DNA of 8,163 nt, taken from positions 1 through 8,163 of the forward strand of contig USJB01000049.1 in assembly GCA_900554905.1 (NCBI GenBank). The letters are read 5' to 3'. This DNA comes from an uncultured Collinsella sp. (GTDB taxonomy: Bacteria > Actinomycetota > Coriobacteriia > Coriobacteriales > Coriobacteriaceae). Shown here piece after piece: positions 1-8,017 of this stretch (the stretch's first letter is position 1; each line of letters opens with the position of its first letter). The notes beneath the pieces are model-generated. The model searched no databases. It saw only the letters and a list, made by a program, of their open reading frames with translations, and had not been told where the DNA came from. The translations under genes were made by a program, and so were the position numbers.

Positions 1-486
1 GCGGGGGAGAACCTGGGCTTTTTGCCCGGCACCCTCGAGGAAAAGATCGATCCCTACATGCGTCCGCTTTACGACGCCCTTTTTGACATGATGGATCGCG
101 AGCGCACCGATGAGCTTATGGAGCGCGGCGTGATCGAGATCGCCCCGCTCGCCTACATGCGCGGCCGCACGCTGAGCGATGCCTTCGTGGTGCTCGACGA
201 GGCGCAAAATACCACGCCCGAGCAGATGAAGATGTTCCTGACACGCCTTGGGTTCAACTCCAAGTTCGTGATTACCGGCGACCTGAGCCAGCGCGACCTG
301 GTGGGTCGTCGTGGCGGCTTGGCGGATGTCGAGAAGATTTTGGGCCGTGTCGACGATGTCGCATTTTCGCACCTCGAGCGTGCCGACGTGGTGCGCCATG
401 CCCTGGTGGGTCGTATCGTCGAGGCATACGATACTTATGATGATGTGCGCGAGAAGCGCGTACGTGACCGAAAGGAGTCCCGTTGA
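1..486 (+). CDS. phoH: PhoH family ATPase, 5'-truncated (C-terminal part)
   Basis: Reading frame 1 is open from the first base, so the gene starts upstream and 161 C-terminal residues are visible. The translation begins AGENLGFLPGTLEEKIDPYM, a typical PhoH core segment that in full-length proteins follows the Walker A loop, which is therefore outside the window. Seen here are a Walker B-like box VLDEAQN (DEAQN at bases 196-210) and the sensor-like ITGDLSQRDL (about bases 274-303), where many relatives have T instead of S. The ending, with DVVRH and a LVGRIVEAYD block, also fits the family. PhoH-like proteins are cytosolic P-loop ATPases; a role in RNA metabolism has been proposed but the exact function is unsettled. 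The stop TGA overlaps the ybeY start, indicating translational coupling. The family call is secure; the cellular role is not. Confidence 0.93.
   Translation, partial: AGENLGFLPGTLEEKIDPYMRPLYDALFDMMDRERTDELMERGVIEIAPLAYMRGRTLSDAFVVLDEAQNTTPEQMKMFLTRLGFNSKFVITGDLSQRDLVGRRGGLADVEKILGRVDDVAFSHLERADVVRHALVGRIVEAYDTYDDVREKRVRDRKESR
471..477 (+). promoter_or_regulatory. Ribosome binding site deciding the TTG start of ybeY
   Basis: AAAGGAG lies inside the end of phoH, five bases before TTG at 483. No ATG or GTG in the ybeY frame lies nearby at a useful distance, so this site selects the TTG. Confidence 0.75.
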
Positions 487-992
487 GTGTATTGATCAGC
501 AACGATGCCGAGCTCGATACGCTGCTCGACGCGCAGGAGGTGGAGCACATCTGCGAGGTTGTGCTTGCCGCCGAGGGCGTTGAGCGTGAAGTCGAGATTT
601 CCCTTTCGTATGTCGACGAGGACGAGATGCACGAGCTCAACCACGAGTGGCGCGGTATCGACCGCACCACCGATGTGCTCTCGTTTGAGTGCGATTCGGC
701 CTTTGACGATGATATTCCCGCCGACGAGACGCTCGAGCTCGGCGATATCATCTTGGCCCCGCAGGTTATTGCCCGTCAGGCCCCCGGTTTTGGCAATAGC
801 CCCGCTGACGAGTGTCGTCTGATGCTCGTACACGGCATGCTGCACCTGCTGGGCTATGACCACATCAAGGACGACGAGGCCGAGGTCATGGAGGCCCGCG
901 AGGACGCCATCCTGCGCGATCTGGCGCTCGAGCGCGGCGAGGACCCCAAGCTAGTTCACGTCGGCCCCATCACCAACCACGCCCACGACTAG
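483..992 (+). CDS. ybeY: Endoribonuclease YbeY (rRNA maturation factor)
   Basis: YbeY is a small metal-dependent endoribonuclease involved in 16S rRNA 3'-end maturation, 70S quality control and RNA turnover in the cytosol. The 169-residue product has the defining zinc site HGMLHLLGYDH, giving ligands H117, H121 and H127. The upstream family block WRGIDRTTDVLSF is present, with T where most relatives have P before TDVLSF. Length is normal for the family. The start is TTG, sharing bases TTGA with the phoH stop, and it is supported by a good Shine-Dalgarno sequence five bases upstream. The N-terminal half is rich in Asp and Glu. The phoH-ybeY pairing is conserved in many bacteria, and Era, which also acts at the 16S 3' end, lies two genes downstream. 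Identification is firm; the biochemical role is taken from characterised relatives. Confidence 0.96.
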   Translation: MSVLISNDAELDTLLDAQEVEHICEVVLAAEGVEREVEISLSYVDEDEMHELNHEWRGIDRTTDVLSFECDSAFDDDIPADETLELGDIILAPQVIARQAPGFGNSPADECRLMLVHGMLHLLGYDHIKDDEAEVMEAREDAILRDLALERGEDPKLVHVGPITNHAHD

Positions 993-1001
993 GAGCCGTC
1001 T

Positions 1002-1379
1002 ATGATTCCCGGATCGAACAAGGACCATCCATCCTTCTTAAAGTCGTTTTCCTACGCCATGGAGGGTTTTGTCACCGCCGTCAAGACCGAGCGCAACATC
1101 AAGGTCATGCTCGCAGCAGGCGTGTGCACCGTCATTGCCGGCTGCATTGTGGGGCTCGATATTGCCGAGTGGGCTACGGTCATCATCTGCTGCGGCCTGG
1201 TGATTCACGGCGAGCTGTGTAATACCGCCATGGAGGCGATTGTCGACCTGGCGACCCAGGAGCTGCATCCACTGGCCAAGCGCGCGAAGGATATCGCCGC
1301 TGCCTCTGTTTACATTCTTTCCATCACCGCCGCGATTGTGGGCGTGCTGGTATTTGCCCACGCGCTCGGCTTTATTTAG
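1002..1379 (+). CDS. dgkA: Small integral-membrane lipid kinase, DgkA family (undecaprenol or diacylglycerol kinase)
   Basis: This 125-residue membrane protein belongs to the trimeric DgkA family. Gram-positive members of this size usually phosphorylate undecaprenol, supplying lipid carrier for cell-wall synthesis, rather than diacylglycerol. An amphipathic N-terminus with KTERN (residues 28-32) is followed by three hydrophobic segments near residues 34-53, 57-70 and 98-119. The signature ELCNTAMEAIVDL carries E71, N74 and E78, the positions matching the catalytic and metal-binding residues of the family, followed by HPLAKRAKDIAA (89-100). ATG at 1002 is preceded by AGGAG (991-995), which overlaps the ybeY stop. 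Many Firmicutes have cdd between this gene and era; here era follows after only 12 bases. The family is certain; substrate choice is an inference. Confidence 0.93.
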   Translation: MIPGSNKDHPSFLKSFSYAMEGFVTAVKTERNIKVMLAAGVCTVIAGCIVGLDIAEWATVIICCGLVIHGELCNTAMEAIVDLATQELHPLAKRAKDIAAASVYILSITAAIVGVLVFAHALGFI

Positions 1380-1391
1380 AAAGGGATTCCC

Positions 1392-2459
1392 ATGTCCGAC
1401 AATACGCAGGCTTCCGATGAGATCCTGGACGCCGAGGCCCTGGACGCGGTGGATACCGAGGGGCTCGAGGATGTCGAGGAGTTCGACCCGTTTGAGGGCA
1501 TGAGCGACGAGGAGCTCGACGCCCTGTGCGACGAGGGCGACAGCCTCGCGGGCTTTGGTGACGTGGAGCCCGGTTTCCGCAGCGGCTTTGTGGCCCTGGT
1601 CGGACGCCCCAACGCCGGCAAGTCCACGCTGCTTAATGCCTGCTATGGCAAAAAGGTCGCCATCACCTCACCGGTGGCTCAGACGACCCGCCGCCGCATG
1701 CGCGCCGTCGTCAACCGTCCCGGCTACCAGCTGGTCTTTGTCGATACCCCGGGTATTCATAAGCCCAAGGACGGTCTGGGATCCGAGCTCAACAAGAGCG
1801 CGTTGTTCGAGCTGAACGATGTCGATGTCGTCGCGTTTTTGATTGATGCCACCAAGCCGATCGGCAGGGGAGACGCTTGGGTTGCCGAGCGCGTCAGAAG
1901 CGCCCGTTGCAAGAAGGTCCTGGTGCTCACTAAGGCCGATGAGGCCGACCCCGCACAGGTCATGGAACAGCTTAAGGCTGCCCACGAGCTCATGGAATAT
2001 GACGACGAGATCGTGACGTCGTCGGTCAAGAACTTCAACGTCGATGCCTTTATCGAGACCGTCGCTCACTTCTTGCCCGAGGGCCCGCGCTGGTTCCCCG
2101 AGGACATGGGCACCGACGCGTCCGACGAGACCCTCGTGGCCGAGTTTGTGCGCGAGAAGGTCTTGCGCCGCACCCGTGATGAGATCCCGCACTCCGTGGG
2201 CGTGATCTGCGATGCGCTCGAGCAGACCAAGAAGGTGCTGCGCGTGCACGCCACCATTTATGTTGAGCGTGAGGGCCAAAAGGGCATCATCATCGGTAAG
2301 GGCGGCGAGATGATCAAGCATATCGGTATCGACGCCCGTCGCGATCTTGAGCGCATTTTTGGCACGCAGGTCTTTTTGGAGCTGGACGTGAAGGTCAAGG
2401 CCGGCTGGCGTGACGACGAGTCCCAGATTCGTCGCTTTGGCTACAACGCCGAGGACTAA
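1392..2459 (+). CDS. era: GTPase Era with acidic N-terminal extension
   Basis: Era is an essential GTPase that binds the 3' end of 16S rRNA and acts in 30S assembly. The 355-residue product has G1 GRPNAGKST (71-79), a TTRRR segment in the switch I region (98-102), G3 DTPG (118-121), G4 TKAD (180-183) instead of the more usual NKxD, and an SSVK G5 (210-213). The C-terminal KH domain has GIIIGKGG (298-305) and the family ending VKVKAGWRDDE. Relatives are about 300 residues; here about 60 residues precede the GTPase domain, with 23 Asp or Glu and no Lys or Arg in residues 1-60. The start at 1392 has AAAGGGA five bases upstream (1380-1386), after the dgkA stop. The internal ATG at 1500 has no well-spaced Shine-Dalgarno, so the long form is preferred. 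The gene sits in the ybeY-dgkA-era-recO operon. Confidence 0.96.
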   Translation: MSDNTQASDEILDAEALDAVDTEGLEDVEEFDPFEGMSDEELDALCDEGDSLAGFGDVEPGFRSGFVALVGRPNAGKSTLLNACYGKKVAITSPVAQTTRRRMRAVVNRPGYQLVFVDTPGIHKPKDGLGSELNKSALFELNDVDVVAFLIDATKPIGRGDAWVAERVRSARCKKVLVLTKADEADPAQVMEQLKAAHELMEYDDEIVTSSVKNFNVDAFIETVAHFLPEGPRWFPEDMGTDASDETLVAEFVREKVLRRTRDEIPHSVGVICDALEQTKKVLRVHATIYVEREGQKGIIIGKGGEMIKHIGIDARRDLERIFGTQVFLELDVKVKAGWRDDESQIRRFGYNAED

Positions 2460-2474
2460 GGACGCGCGGCGCGC

Positions 2475-3224
2475 ATGGCAGGCTCCCGGACATATCGTAC
2501 GAAGGTGCTCGTCCTCGACAAGACGAAGCTCAAAGAGACGGACCTGATCCTGACGATGCTTGACGAGCGGGGTCGGCAGGTTCGTGCCGTGGCAAAGGGC
2601 GCCCGCAAACCCGGTGGGCGCCTGGCTGCGCGCTGCGAGCTGTTCTGTACCGTCGATATGCTGCTCGCGCATGGGCGGTCTCTCGACGTGGTTTCCCAGG
2701 CCGAGCTTATGGAGGCGCCGCTCGGCGCTGCGCCCGATTACGAGACGACTTGCGCCGCAAGCGCGATCGCCGAGGTTGCTCGCGTGTGCTCGTTCGAGGA
2801 CGCCGAGGACCCGTTTACCTTTGCCATCACGCAGCGAGCGCTTGCCCTGGTGGGCAGCGGGCTCGACACAGCGCATATGGATCTGCTTGTGGCGGCATAT
2901 GTCTTTAAACTGTTGTCGCACGTTGGCTACCGACCCGATTTTTCGGCCTGCGTGCTGTGCGGAGACCCCATGCTGTCGTATTTTTCGCCTCAGGCCGGCG
3001 GGCTCATGTGCGGCTCGTGCGCGTCGAGCGTTCCGGGTGCCGAGCTGGTGTCGACCGGCGAGGTTGCATGGCTTCGCGCCCTCATGTCTATGACGTTCGA
3101 TGCGCTCATGGCCGAGAGGGTCGATCCCCATACCGCAGCCTTTTTGCTGGGGCTTTCGCATGTTTGGGCTGCGACGCACGCCGATCAACGCCTCCGTGCG
3201 ATGGAATTCATGTTGGGTCGGTGA
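2475..3224 (+). CDS. recO: DNA repair protein RecO
   Basis: RecO works with RecR to load RecA onto SSB-coated single-stranded DNA in the RecF pathway. The 249-residue product starts with the OB-fold part: YRTKVLVLDKTKLKETDLI (7-25), then VRAVAKGARKPGGRL (36-50). The helical C-terminal part carries a zinc finger of type CxxC...CxxC with Cys159, Cys162, Cys179 and Cys182, followed by a LGLSHVW segment. Length is normal. ATG at 2475 follows the era stop by 15 bases. The only visible ribosome site, AAGGA at 2458-2462, overlaps that stop and is 12 bases from the ATG, longer than usual, so translation may depend on ribosomes leaving era. No terminator follows the gene, so transcripts may continue into rpsO. 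Confidence 0.95.
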   Translation: MAGSRTYRTKVLVLDKTKLKETDLILTMLDERGRQVRAVAKGARKPGGRLAARCELFCTVDMLLAHGRSLDVVSQAELMEAPLGAAPDYETTCAASAIAEVARVCSFEDAEDPFTFAITQRALALVGSGLDTAHMDLLVAAYVFKLLSHVGYRPDFSACVLCGDPMLSYFSPQAGGLMCGSCASSVPGAELVSTGEVAWLRALMSMTFDALMAERVDPHTAAFLLGLSHVWAATHADQRLRAMEFMLGR

Positions 3225-3227
3225 TGA

Positions 3228-3257
3228 TGCACAGGCGCGGGCTGTTTGTGGTAACAT
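3228..3257 (+). promoter_or_regulatory. Putative promoter of rpsO (extended -10)
   Basis: TAACAT at 3252-3257 matches four of six bases of the -10 consensus and is preceded by TGG (3249-3251), an extended -10 element. TGCACA at 3228-3233 matches four of six bases of the -35 consensus with an 18-base spacer. Transcription would start near 3264, giving a leader of about 100 bases. This is consensus matching by eye and is not proof of activity. Confidence 0.42.
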
Positions 3258-3272
3258 ACCGACCTGTTGGTA

Positions 3273-3342
3273 CCTCGACCTTGGATGTTCGCTCCACCGG
3301 CGGCTTCCCAGTCCGAGGCGAATAGAGTCGCCCACAGGCGAC
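3273..3342 (+). promoter_or_regulatory. Structured rpsO leader, candidate S15 autoregulatory RNA
   Basis: CCTTGGAT (3279-3286) can pair with GTCCGAGG (3311-3318) in an eight-pair stem with two G-U pairs; one of these is next to a G-C pair. A second perfect hairpin is GTCGCC-CACA-GGCGAC (3327-3342). Alternative pairings exist: CCTCG (3273-3277) with CGAGG (3314-3318), and GGCGA (3317-3321) with TCGCC (3328-3332). The elements end eight bases before the ribosome site. S15 is known to repress its own mRNA through structurally different leaders in several phyla, and G-U/G-C pairs are part of its rRNA site. Assignment to S15 control is inference. Confidence 0.35.
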
Positions 3343-3362
3343 GCGAAACGAAAGGTGAAACA

Positions 3363-3641
3363 ATGACTGTTTCCAAAGAGCGCAAGGCGGAGCTGACTGC
3401 CCAGTTCGGTAACACCCCGGTCGACACCGGCAACCCCAAGGTTCAGGTCGCCATCCTGTCCGAGCGCATCAAGGAGCTGACCGAGCACATGAAGTCCCAC
3501 CAGAAGGACTTCCACACCCGTCGTGGCCTGCTCATGCTCGTCGGCCGTCGTCGTCGTCTTCTCTCCTACATCAAGAAGAACGACATCGTCGAGTACCGTG
3601 AGCTCATCAAGGCTCTGGGCATCCGCGACAACATCCAGTAA
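3363..3641 (+). CDS. rpsO: 30S ribosomal protein S15
   Basis: S15 is a primary binding protein of the 16S central domain and helps nucleate the platform of the 30S subunit. The product is 92 residues (E. coli 89), very basic, and matches the family along its whole length: DTGNPKVQVAILSERI (21-36), then HTRRGLLMLVGRRRRLLSYI (51-70) and EYRELIKALGIRDN near the end. The frame is open upstream to 3267, but ATG at 3363 is the correct start: it matches the family N-terminus and has AAAGG (3351-3355) seven bases upstream. The gene has its own likely promoter and leader and is followed by an intrinsic terminator, then pnp. The rpsO-pnp order is widely conserved, including in E. coli, where part of the transcription reads through to pnp. 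Confidence 0.98.
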   Translation: MTVSKERKAELTAQFGNTPVDTGNPKVQVAILSERIKELTEHMKSHQKDFHTRRGLLMLVGRRRRLLSYIKKNDIVEYRELIKALGIRDNIQ

Positions 3642-3656
3642 GGATTTGTACATGCT

Positions 3657-3690
3657 AAGAGCGTCCTGCGCAGCGGGGCGCTCTTTTTGT
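3657..3690 (+). terminator. Intrinsic terminator between rpsO and pnp
   Basis: AGAGCGTCC (3658-3666) pairs with GGGCGCTCT (3676-3684) in nine pairs including one G-U, with a nine-base loop, followed directly by a T run (3684-3688). An additional A3657-T3685 pair is possible. It lies 15 bases after the rpsO stop. Since no clear promoter is visible between it and pnp, some read-through is likely. Confidence 0.82.
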
Positions 3691-3780
3691 GTAAGGGCGT
3701 GAACAATCACGCTCTGAAGCGTGGCGGGGGCAGGGGGCCTGCGTCACATGAGAAGCCCGCAGGCAAGGGGCCTGTGGGGT
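3691..3780 (+). promoter_or_regulatory. G-rich, hairpin-rich leader of pnp
   Basis: Three pairings are visible. AGGGCGTG (3694-3701) pairs with CACGCTCT (3708-3715). The middle arm can instead pair downstream: CACGCT (3708-3713) with AGCGTG (3718-3723), loop CTGA. GCCTGCG (3737-3743) pairs with CGCAGGC (3758-3764). G-runs sit at 3726-3730, 3733-3737, 3767-3770 and 3776-3779. PNPase represses its own mRNA through leader structure in E. coli; similar control here is inference. I found no convincing -35/-10 pair in this interval. Confidence 0.4.
3730..3776 (+). repeat. Imperfect 14-base direct repeat in the pnp leader
   Basis: GCAGGGGGCCTGCG (3730-3743) and GCAAGGGGCCTGTG (3763-3776) agree at 12 of 14 positions. 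The first copy is itself a small inverted repeat (GCAGG, loop GGG, CCTGC). Confidence 0.6.
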
Positions 3781-3787
3781 AAAGGAG
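3781..3787 (+). promoter_or_regulatory. Ribosome binding site of pnp
   Basis: AAAGGAG ends four bases before the ATG at 3792, directly after the last G-run of the leader. Folding of that leader could therefore affect access to it. Confidence 0.8.
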
Positions 3788-3791
3788 AACA

Positions 3792-6038
<2,247 letters not shown>

Positions 6039-6061
6039 CAGCTCCACATAAGCAGTTCAAC

Positions 6062-6092
6062 AAGGGCGACTCCGTACAGGGGTCGCCCTTTT
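6062..6092 (+). terminator. Intrinsic terminator after pnp
   Basis: AAGGGCGACTCC (6062-6073) pairs with GGGGTCGCCCTT (6079-6090) in twelve pairs including one G-U, with loop GTACA and a short T run (6089-6092). It lies 23 bases after the pnp stop, so rnj probably needs its own promoter. Confidence 0.88.
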
Positions 6093-6186
6093 GCTTGCGC
6101 CCGGGAGGGCCGCATATGAAGTTTCCTGCTCTACAGTCCTGCGCAAGACGAGAAACCGGCGGGATAGACCAGTTCAGATGGGGCTT

Positions 6187-6259
6187 TGATGCATGGGTGG
6201 TCTGTTGTTGTGCAAATGGGTATCATACTGTGGTTACTGCATCGACTCTGTGATGCATG
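6187..6259 (+). repeat. Nine-base direct repeat TGATGCATG upstream of rnj
   Basis: Identical copies lie at 6187-6195 and 6251-6259, each containing the palindrome ATGCAT. TGCATC at 6238-6243 can pair with GATGCA at 6252-6257 in a hairpin with an eight-base loop. The copies flank the putative -10 element, so they could be a regulator site, but chance cannot be excluded. Confidence 0.4.
6198..6226 (+). promoter_or_regulatory. Putative promoter of rnj
   Basis: TATCAT at 6221-6226 matches five of six bases of the -10 consensus, in a locally AT-richer patch. The -35 position with a 17-base spacer is TGGTCT (6198-6203), a poor match of three of six. Position downstream of the pnp terminator supports a promoter somewhere here, with a leader of about 110 bases. 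Confidence 0.33.
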
Positions 6260-6325
6260 TTTGTACGTTCCCGGCGGTCGGTTTGCCAGAAGCGCCCCGT
6301 CGGTTGTTCCAGACCCGTTTCGTAG

Positions 6326-6331
6326 AAAGGA
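6326..6331 (+). promoter_or_regulatory. Distant ribosome binding site of rnj
   Basis: AAAGGA is 14 bases before ATG at 6346, longer than the usual 5 to 10. No in-frame start codon lies between them, and protein similarity begins right after 6346, so this start is kept. Confidence 0.5.
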
Positions 6332-6345
6332 AACAACACTCACCT

Positions 6346-8016
6346 ATGGCAGCTAAAAAATCATCTCCCTTGAAGATCATCCCGCTCGGCGGCCTTGATG
6401 GCATCGGCAAGAACATGACGGTCTTCGAGTGCGGCGACGACATGGTGCTCGTCGATGCCGGTCTCATGTTCCCGGATGACTCCCAGCCCGGTATCGATCT
6501 GGTACTTCCCGACTACACCTATGTTTTGGAGAACGAGGAGAAACTCCGCGGTATCGTTGTCACCCACGGCCACGAGGACCACACCGGTTCGCTTCCGTAT
6601 CTGCTGCAGGACCTCAACAACAAGGTGCCCATCTTCTCGAGTAAGCTGACACTTGGCTTTATCGAGGGCAAGCTTTCTGAGTTCCGCATTCGCGCACCCA
6701 AGTTCCGCGAGGTCAAGGGCGGCAGCCATGTCAACCTCGGCGGCATCTCGCTCGACTTCTTCTCGATGACGCACTCCATCCCCGGCGCTCTGGGCGTGTT
6801 CATCCGCACCAATCAGGGCACCGTTATGCACACCGGCGACTTTAAGCTCGACCAGACGCCCATCGACGGTGTCACGCCCGACTATGCCGCTATCAGCCGC
6901 TTTGCCAAGCAGGGCATCGACCTGCTGCTTTCCGACTCCACCAATGCCACGGTTCCCGGCTTTACCAAGTCCGAGGCCGAGGTTGGTCCCAACCTGTTGC
7001 ACGCCATCAAGAATGCCCCGGGTCGCGTGTTCGTCGCGTCGTTCTCGAGCCACATCCATCGACTGCAGCAGATCTGCGACGCCGCCCGCAAGTGCGGCCG
7101 CAAGGTCGTCGTGACCGGTCGTTCCATGCTCACCAACACCCGTGTGGCGCGCGAGCTCGGTTATCTCAACATTGATGATGCCGATATCATCGATGCCTTC
7201 GATATCGATAACCTGCCCGACGATAAGATCGTCGTCATGTGCACCGGTTCGCAGGGCGAGCCTCTGTCGGCCCTTTCGCGCATGGCTAACGGCGAACACA
7301 AGACGCTTTCCATCCACGAGGGCGATACCGTCATCCTCTCGGCAACGCCGGTCCCCGGTAACGAGAAGGCCGTTCAGCAGGTCGTCAACAGCCTCGCCAA
7401 GCTTGGCTGCGACGTGTGGGATAAGAACCGCGCCCTCGTTCACGTCTCGGGTCACGGTAGCCAGGAGGAGCTCAAGCTCCTGATGGCCATGGCCAAGCCT
7501 ACGTACTTTATGCCGGTCCACGGCGAGGCCGTGCATCTGCGCGCCCATGCCCAGCTTGCCCGTAAGATGGGCATCAAGGATGATCATATCTTTATCCTCG
7601 ACAATGGAGATACGCTCGAGATGCGTGGCGGTATCGTCAAGCGCGGTACGCCCGTCGAGTCCGGCGTCGTCTACGTCGACGGCCTGCGTATCGGCGATAC
7701 CGACCCCATCGTCCTGCGCGATCGTCAGAAGCTCGCCAACGACGGTATGGTTACCGCTGTTGCCATCGTCTCGCTCAAGCACAAGAAGATCGAGGCCATC
7801 GAGTTCTCGGGTCGCGGCGTCTCGTTTGCCATCGACGACCAGTTCTCCGAGGATGCCTCCGCATCCATTATGAAGACGATCGAGAAGGGTAAGTTTAGCT
7901 TTACCAGCAGCGGTTCCGATGCCATTCGCAAGGCCGTGCGCGATTCGCTCTCTAACTTTATCTGGAGCCGTACGCGCACCCGTCCGATGATCATCCCGGT
8001 CGTCATGGAGGTTTAG
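6346..8016 (+). CDS. rnj: Ribonuclease J
   Basis: RNase J is a zinc-dependent beta-CASP metallo-beta-lactamase nuclease with 5'-to-3' exonuclease and endonuclease activity on mRNA and rRNA precursors. From ATG 6346 the product is 556 residues, a usual length. The metal site is complete: HGHEDH (H74, H76, D78, H79), H143 in MTHSIP, D165 in HTGDFK and H392 in MPVHGEA. Beta-CASP blocks follow: LLSDSTNATVPG, ASFSSHIHRLQ, MCTGSQGEP and VHVSGHGSQEEL (H370). A C-terminal domain occupies about the last 100 residues. The N-terminal strand reads PLGGLDGIGKNM where most relatives have PLGGLGEIGKNM. The gene lies downstream of pnp and its terminator, placing the two main exonucleases of RNA decay side by side. 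The next reading frame begins one base after the stop. Confidence 0.97.
   Translation: MAAKKSSPLKIIPLGGLDGIGKNMTVFECGDDMVLVDAGLMFPDDSQPGIDLVLPDYTYVLENEEKLRGIVVTHGHEDHTGSLPYLLQDLNNKVPIFSSKLTLGFIEGKLSEFRIRAPKFREVKGGSHVNLGGISLDFFSMTHSIPGALGVFIRTNQGTVMHTGDFKLDQTPIDGVTPDYAAISRFAKQGIDLLLSDSTNATVPGFTKSEAEVGPNLLHAIKNAPGRVFVASFSSHIHRLQQICDAARKCGRKVVVTGRSMLTNTRVARELGYLNIDDADIIDAFDIDNLPDDKIVVMCTGSQGEPLSALSRMANGEHKTLSIHEGDTVILSATPVPGNEKAVQQVVNSLAKLGCDVWDKNRALVHVSGHGSQEELKLLMAMAKPTYFMPVHGEAVHLRAHAQLARKMGIKDDHIFILDNGDTLEMRGGIVKRGTPVESGVVYVDGLRIGDTDPIVLRDRQKLANDGMVTAVAIVSLKHKKIEAIEFSGRGVSFAIDDQFSEDASASIMKTIEKGKFSFTSSGSDAIRKAVRDSLSNFIWSRTRTRPMIIPVVMEV
8007..8011 (+). promoter_or_regulatory. Ribosome binding site supporting the TTG start at 8018
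   Basis: GGAGG lies in the last codons of rnj, six bases before TTG at 8018. It is the strongest Shine-Dalgarno match in the window and is the main evidence that a gene starts here. Confidence 0.7.
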
Positions 8017-8017
8017 T

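Larger units (their letters stand above)
6039..6345 (+). other. 307-base gap between pnp and rnj, no recognisable gene
   Basis: Apart from the pnp terminator at the left end, a putative promoter near 6221 and a small repeat pair, I see no gene here. The rnj frame stays open upstream to an ATG at 6193, but the added 51 residues do not resemble RNase J. Several high-GC relatives carry dapA or dapB near rnj; no remnant of these is visible by eye. Confidence 0.6.

Noticed and set aside
1500..1502. Internal ATG as alternative Era start
   Set aside because: No well-spaced Shine-Dalgarno precedes it, whereas the ATG at 1392 has AAAGGGA five bases upstream right after the dgkA stop. It remains possible but less likely.
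3225..3260. Terminator after recO
   Set aside because: No GC-rich hairpin with a following T run is visible between recO and the putative rpsO promoter.
3267..3362. In-frame upstream extension of S15 from TTG 3267
   Set aside because: S15 family proteins start at the ATG at 3363, which has a good ribosome site. The upstream part is the structured leader.
1668..3710. 680-codon open frame on the - strand across era, recO and rpsO
   Set aside because: It is antisense to three firmly identified genes, has low-complexity His/Gly/Ala/Leu-rich composition and no family motifs. Long antisense frames are expected in GC-rich genes with biased codon use.
6193..6345. In-frame 51-residue upstream extension of RNase J, with several Cys
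   Set aside because: RNase J similarity begins at the ATG at 6346. The extension has no family resemblance, overlaps the putative promoter and has only a weak ribosome site.
6093..6345. Possible riboswitch in the rnj leader
   Set aside because: I checked by eye for familiar conserved cores and found none. Only a small hairpin and a short repeat are visible.
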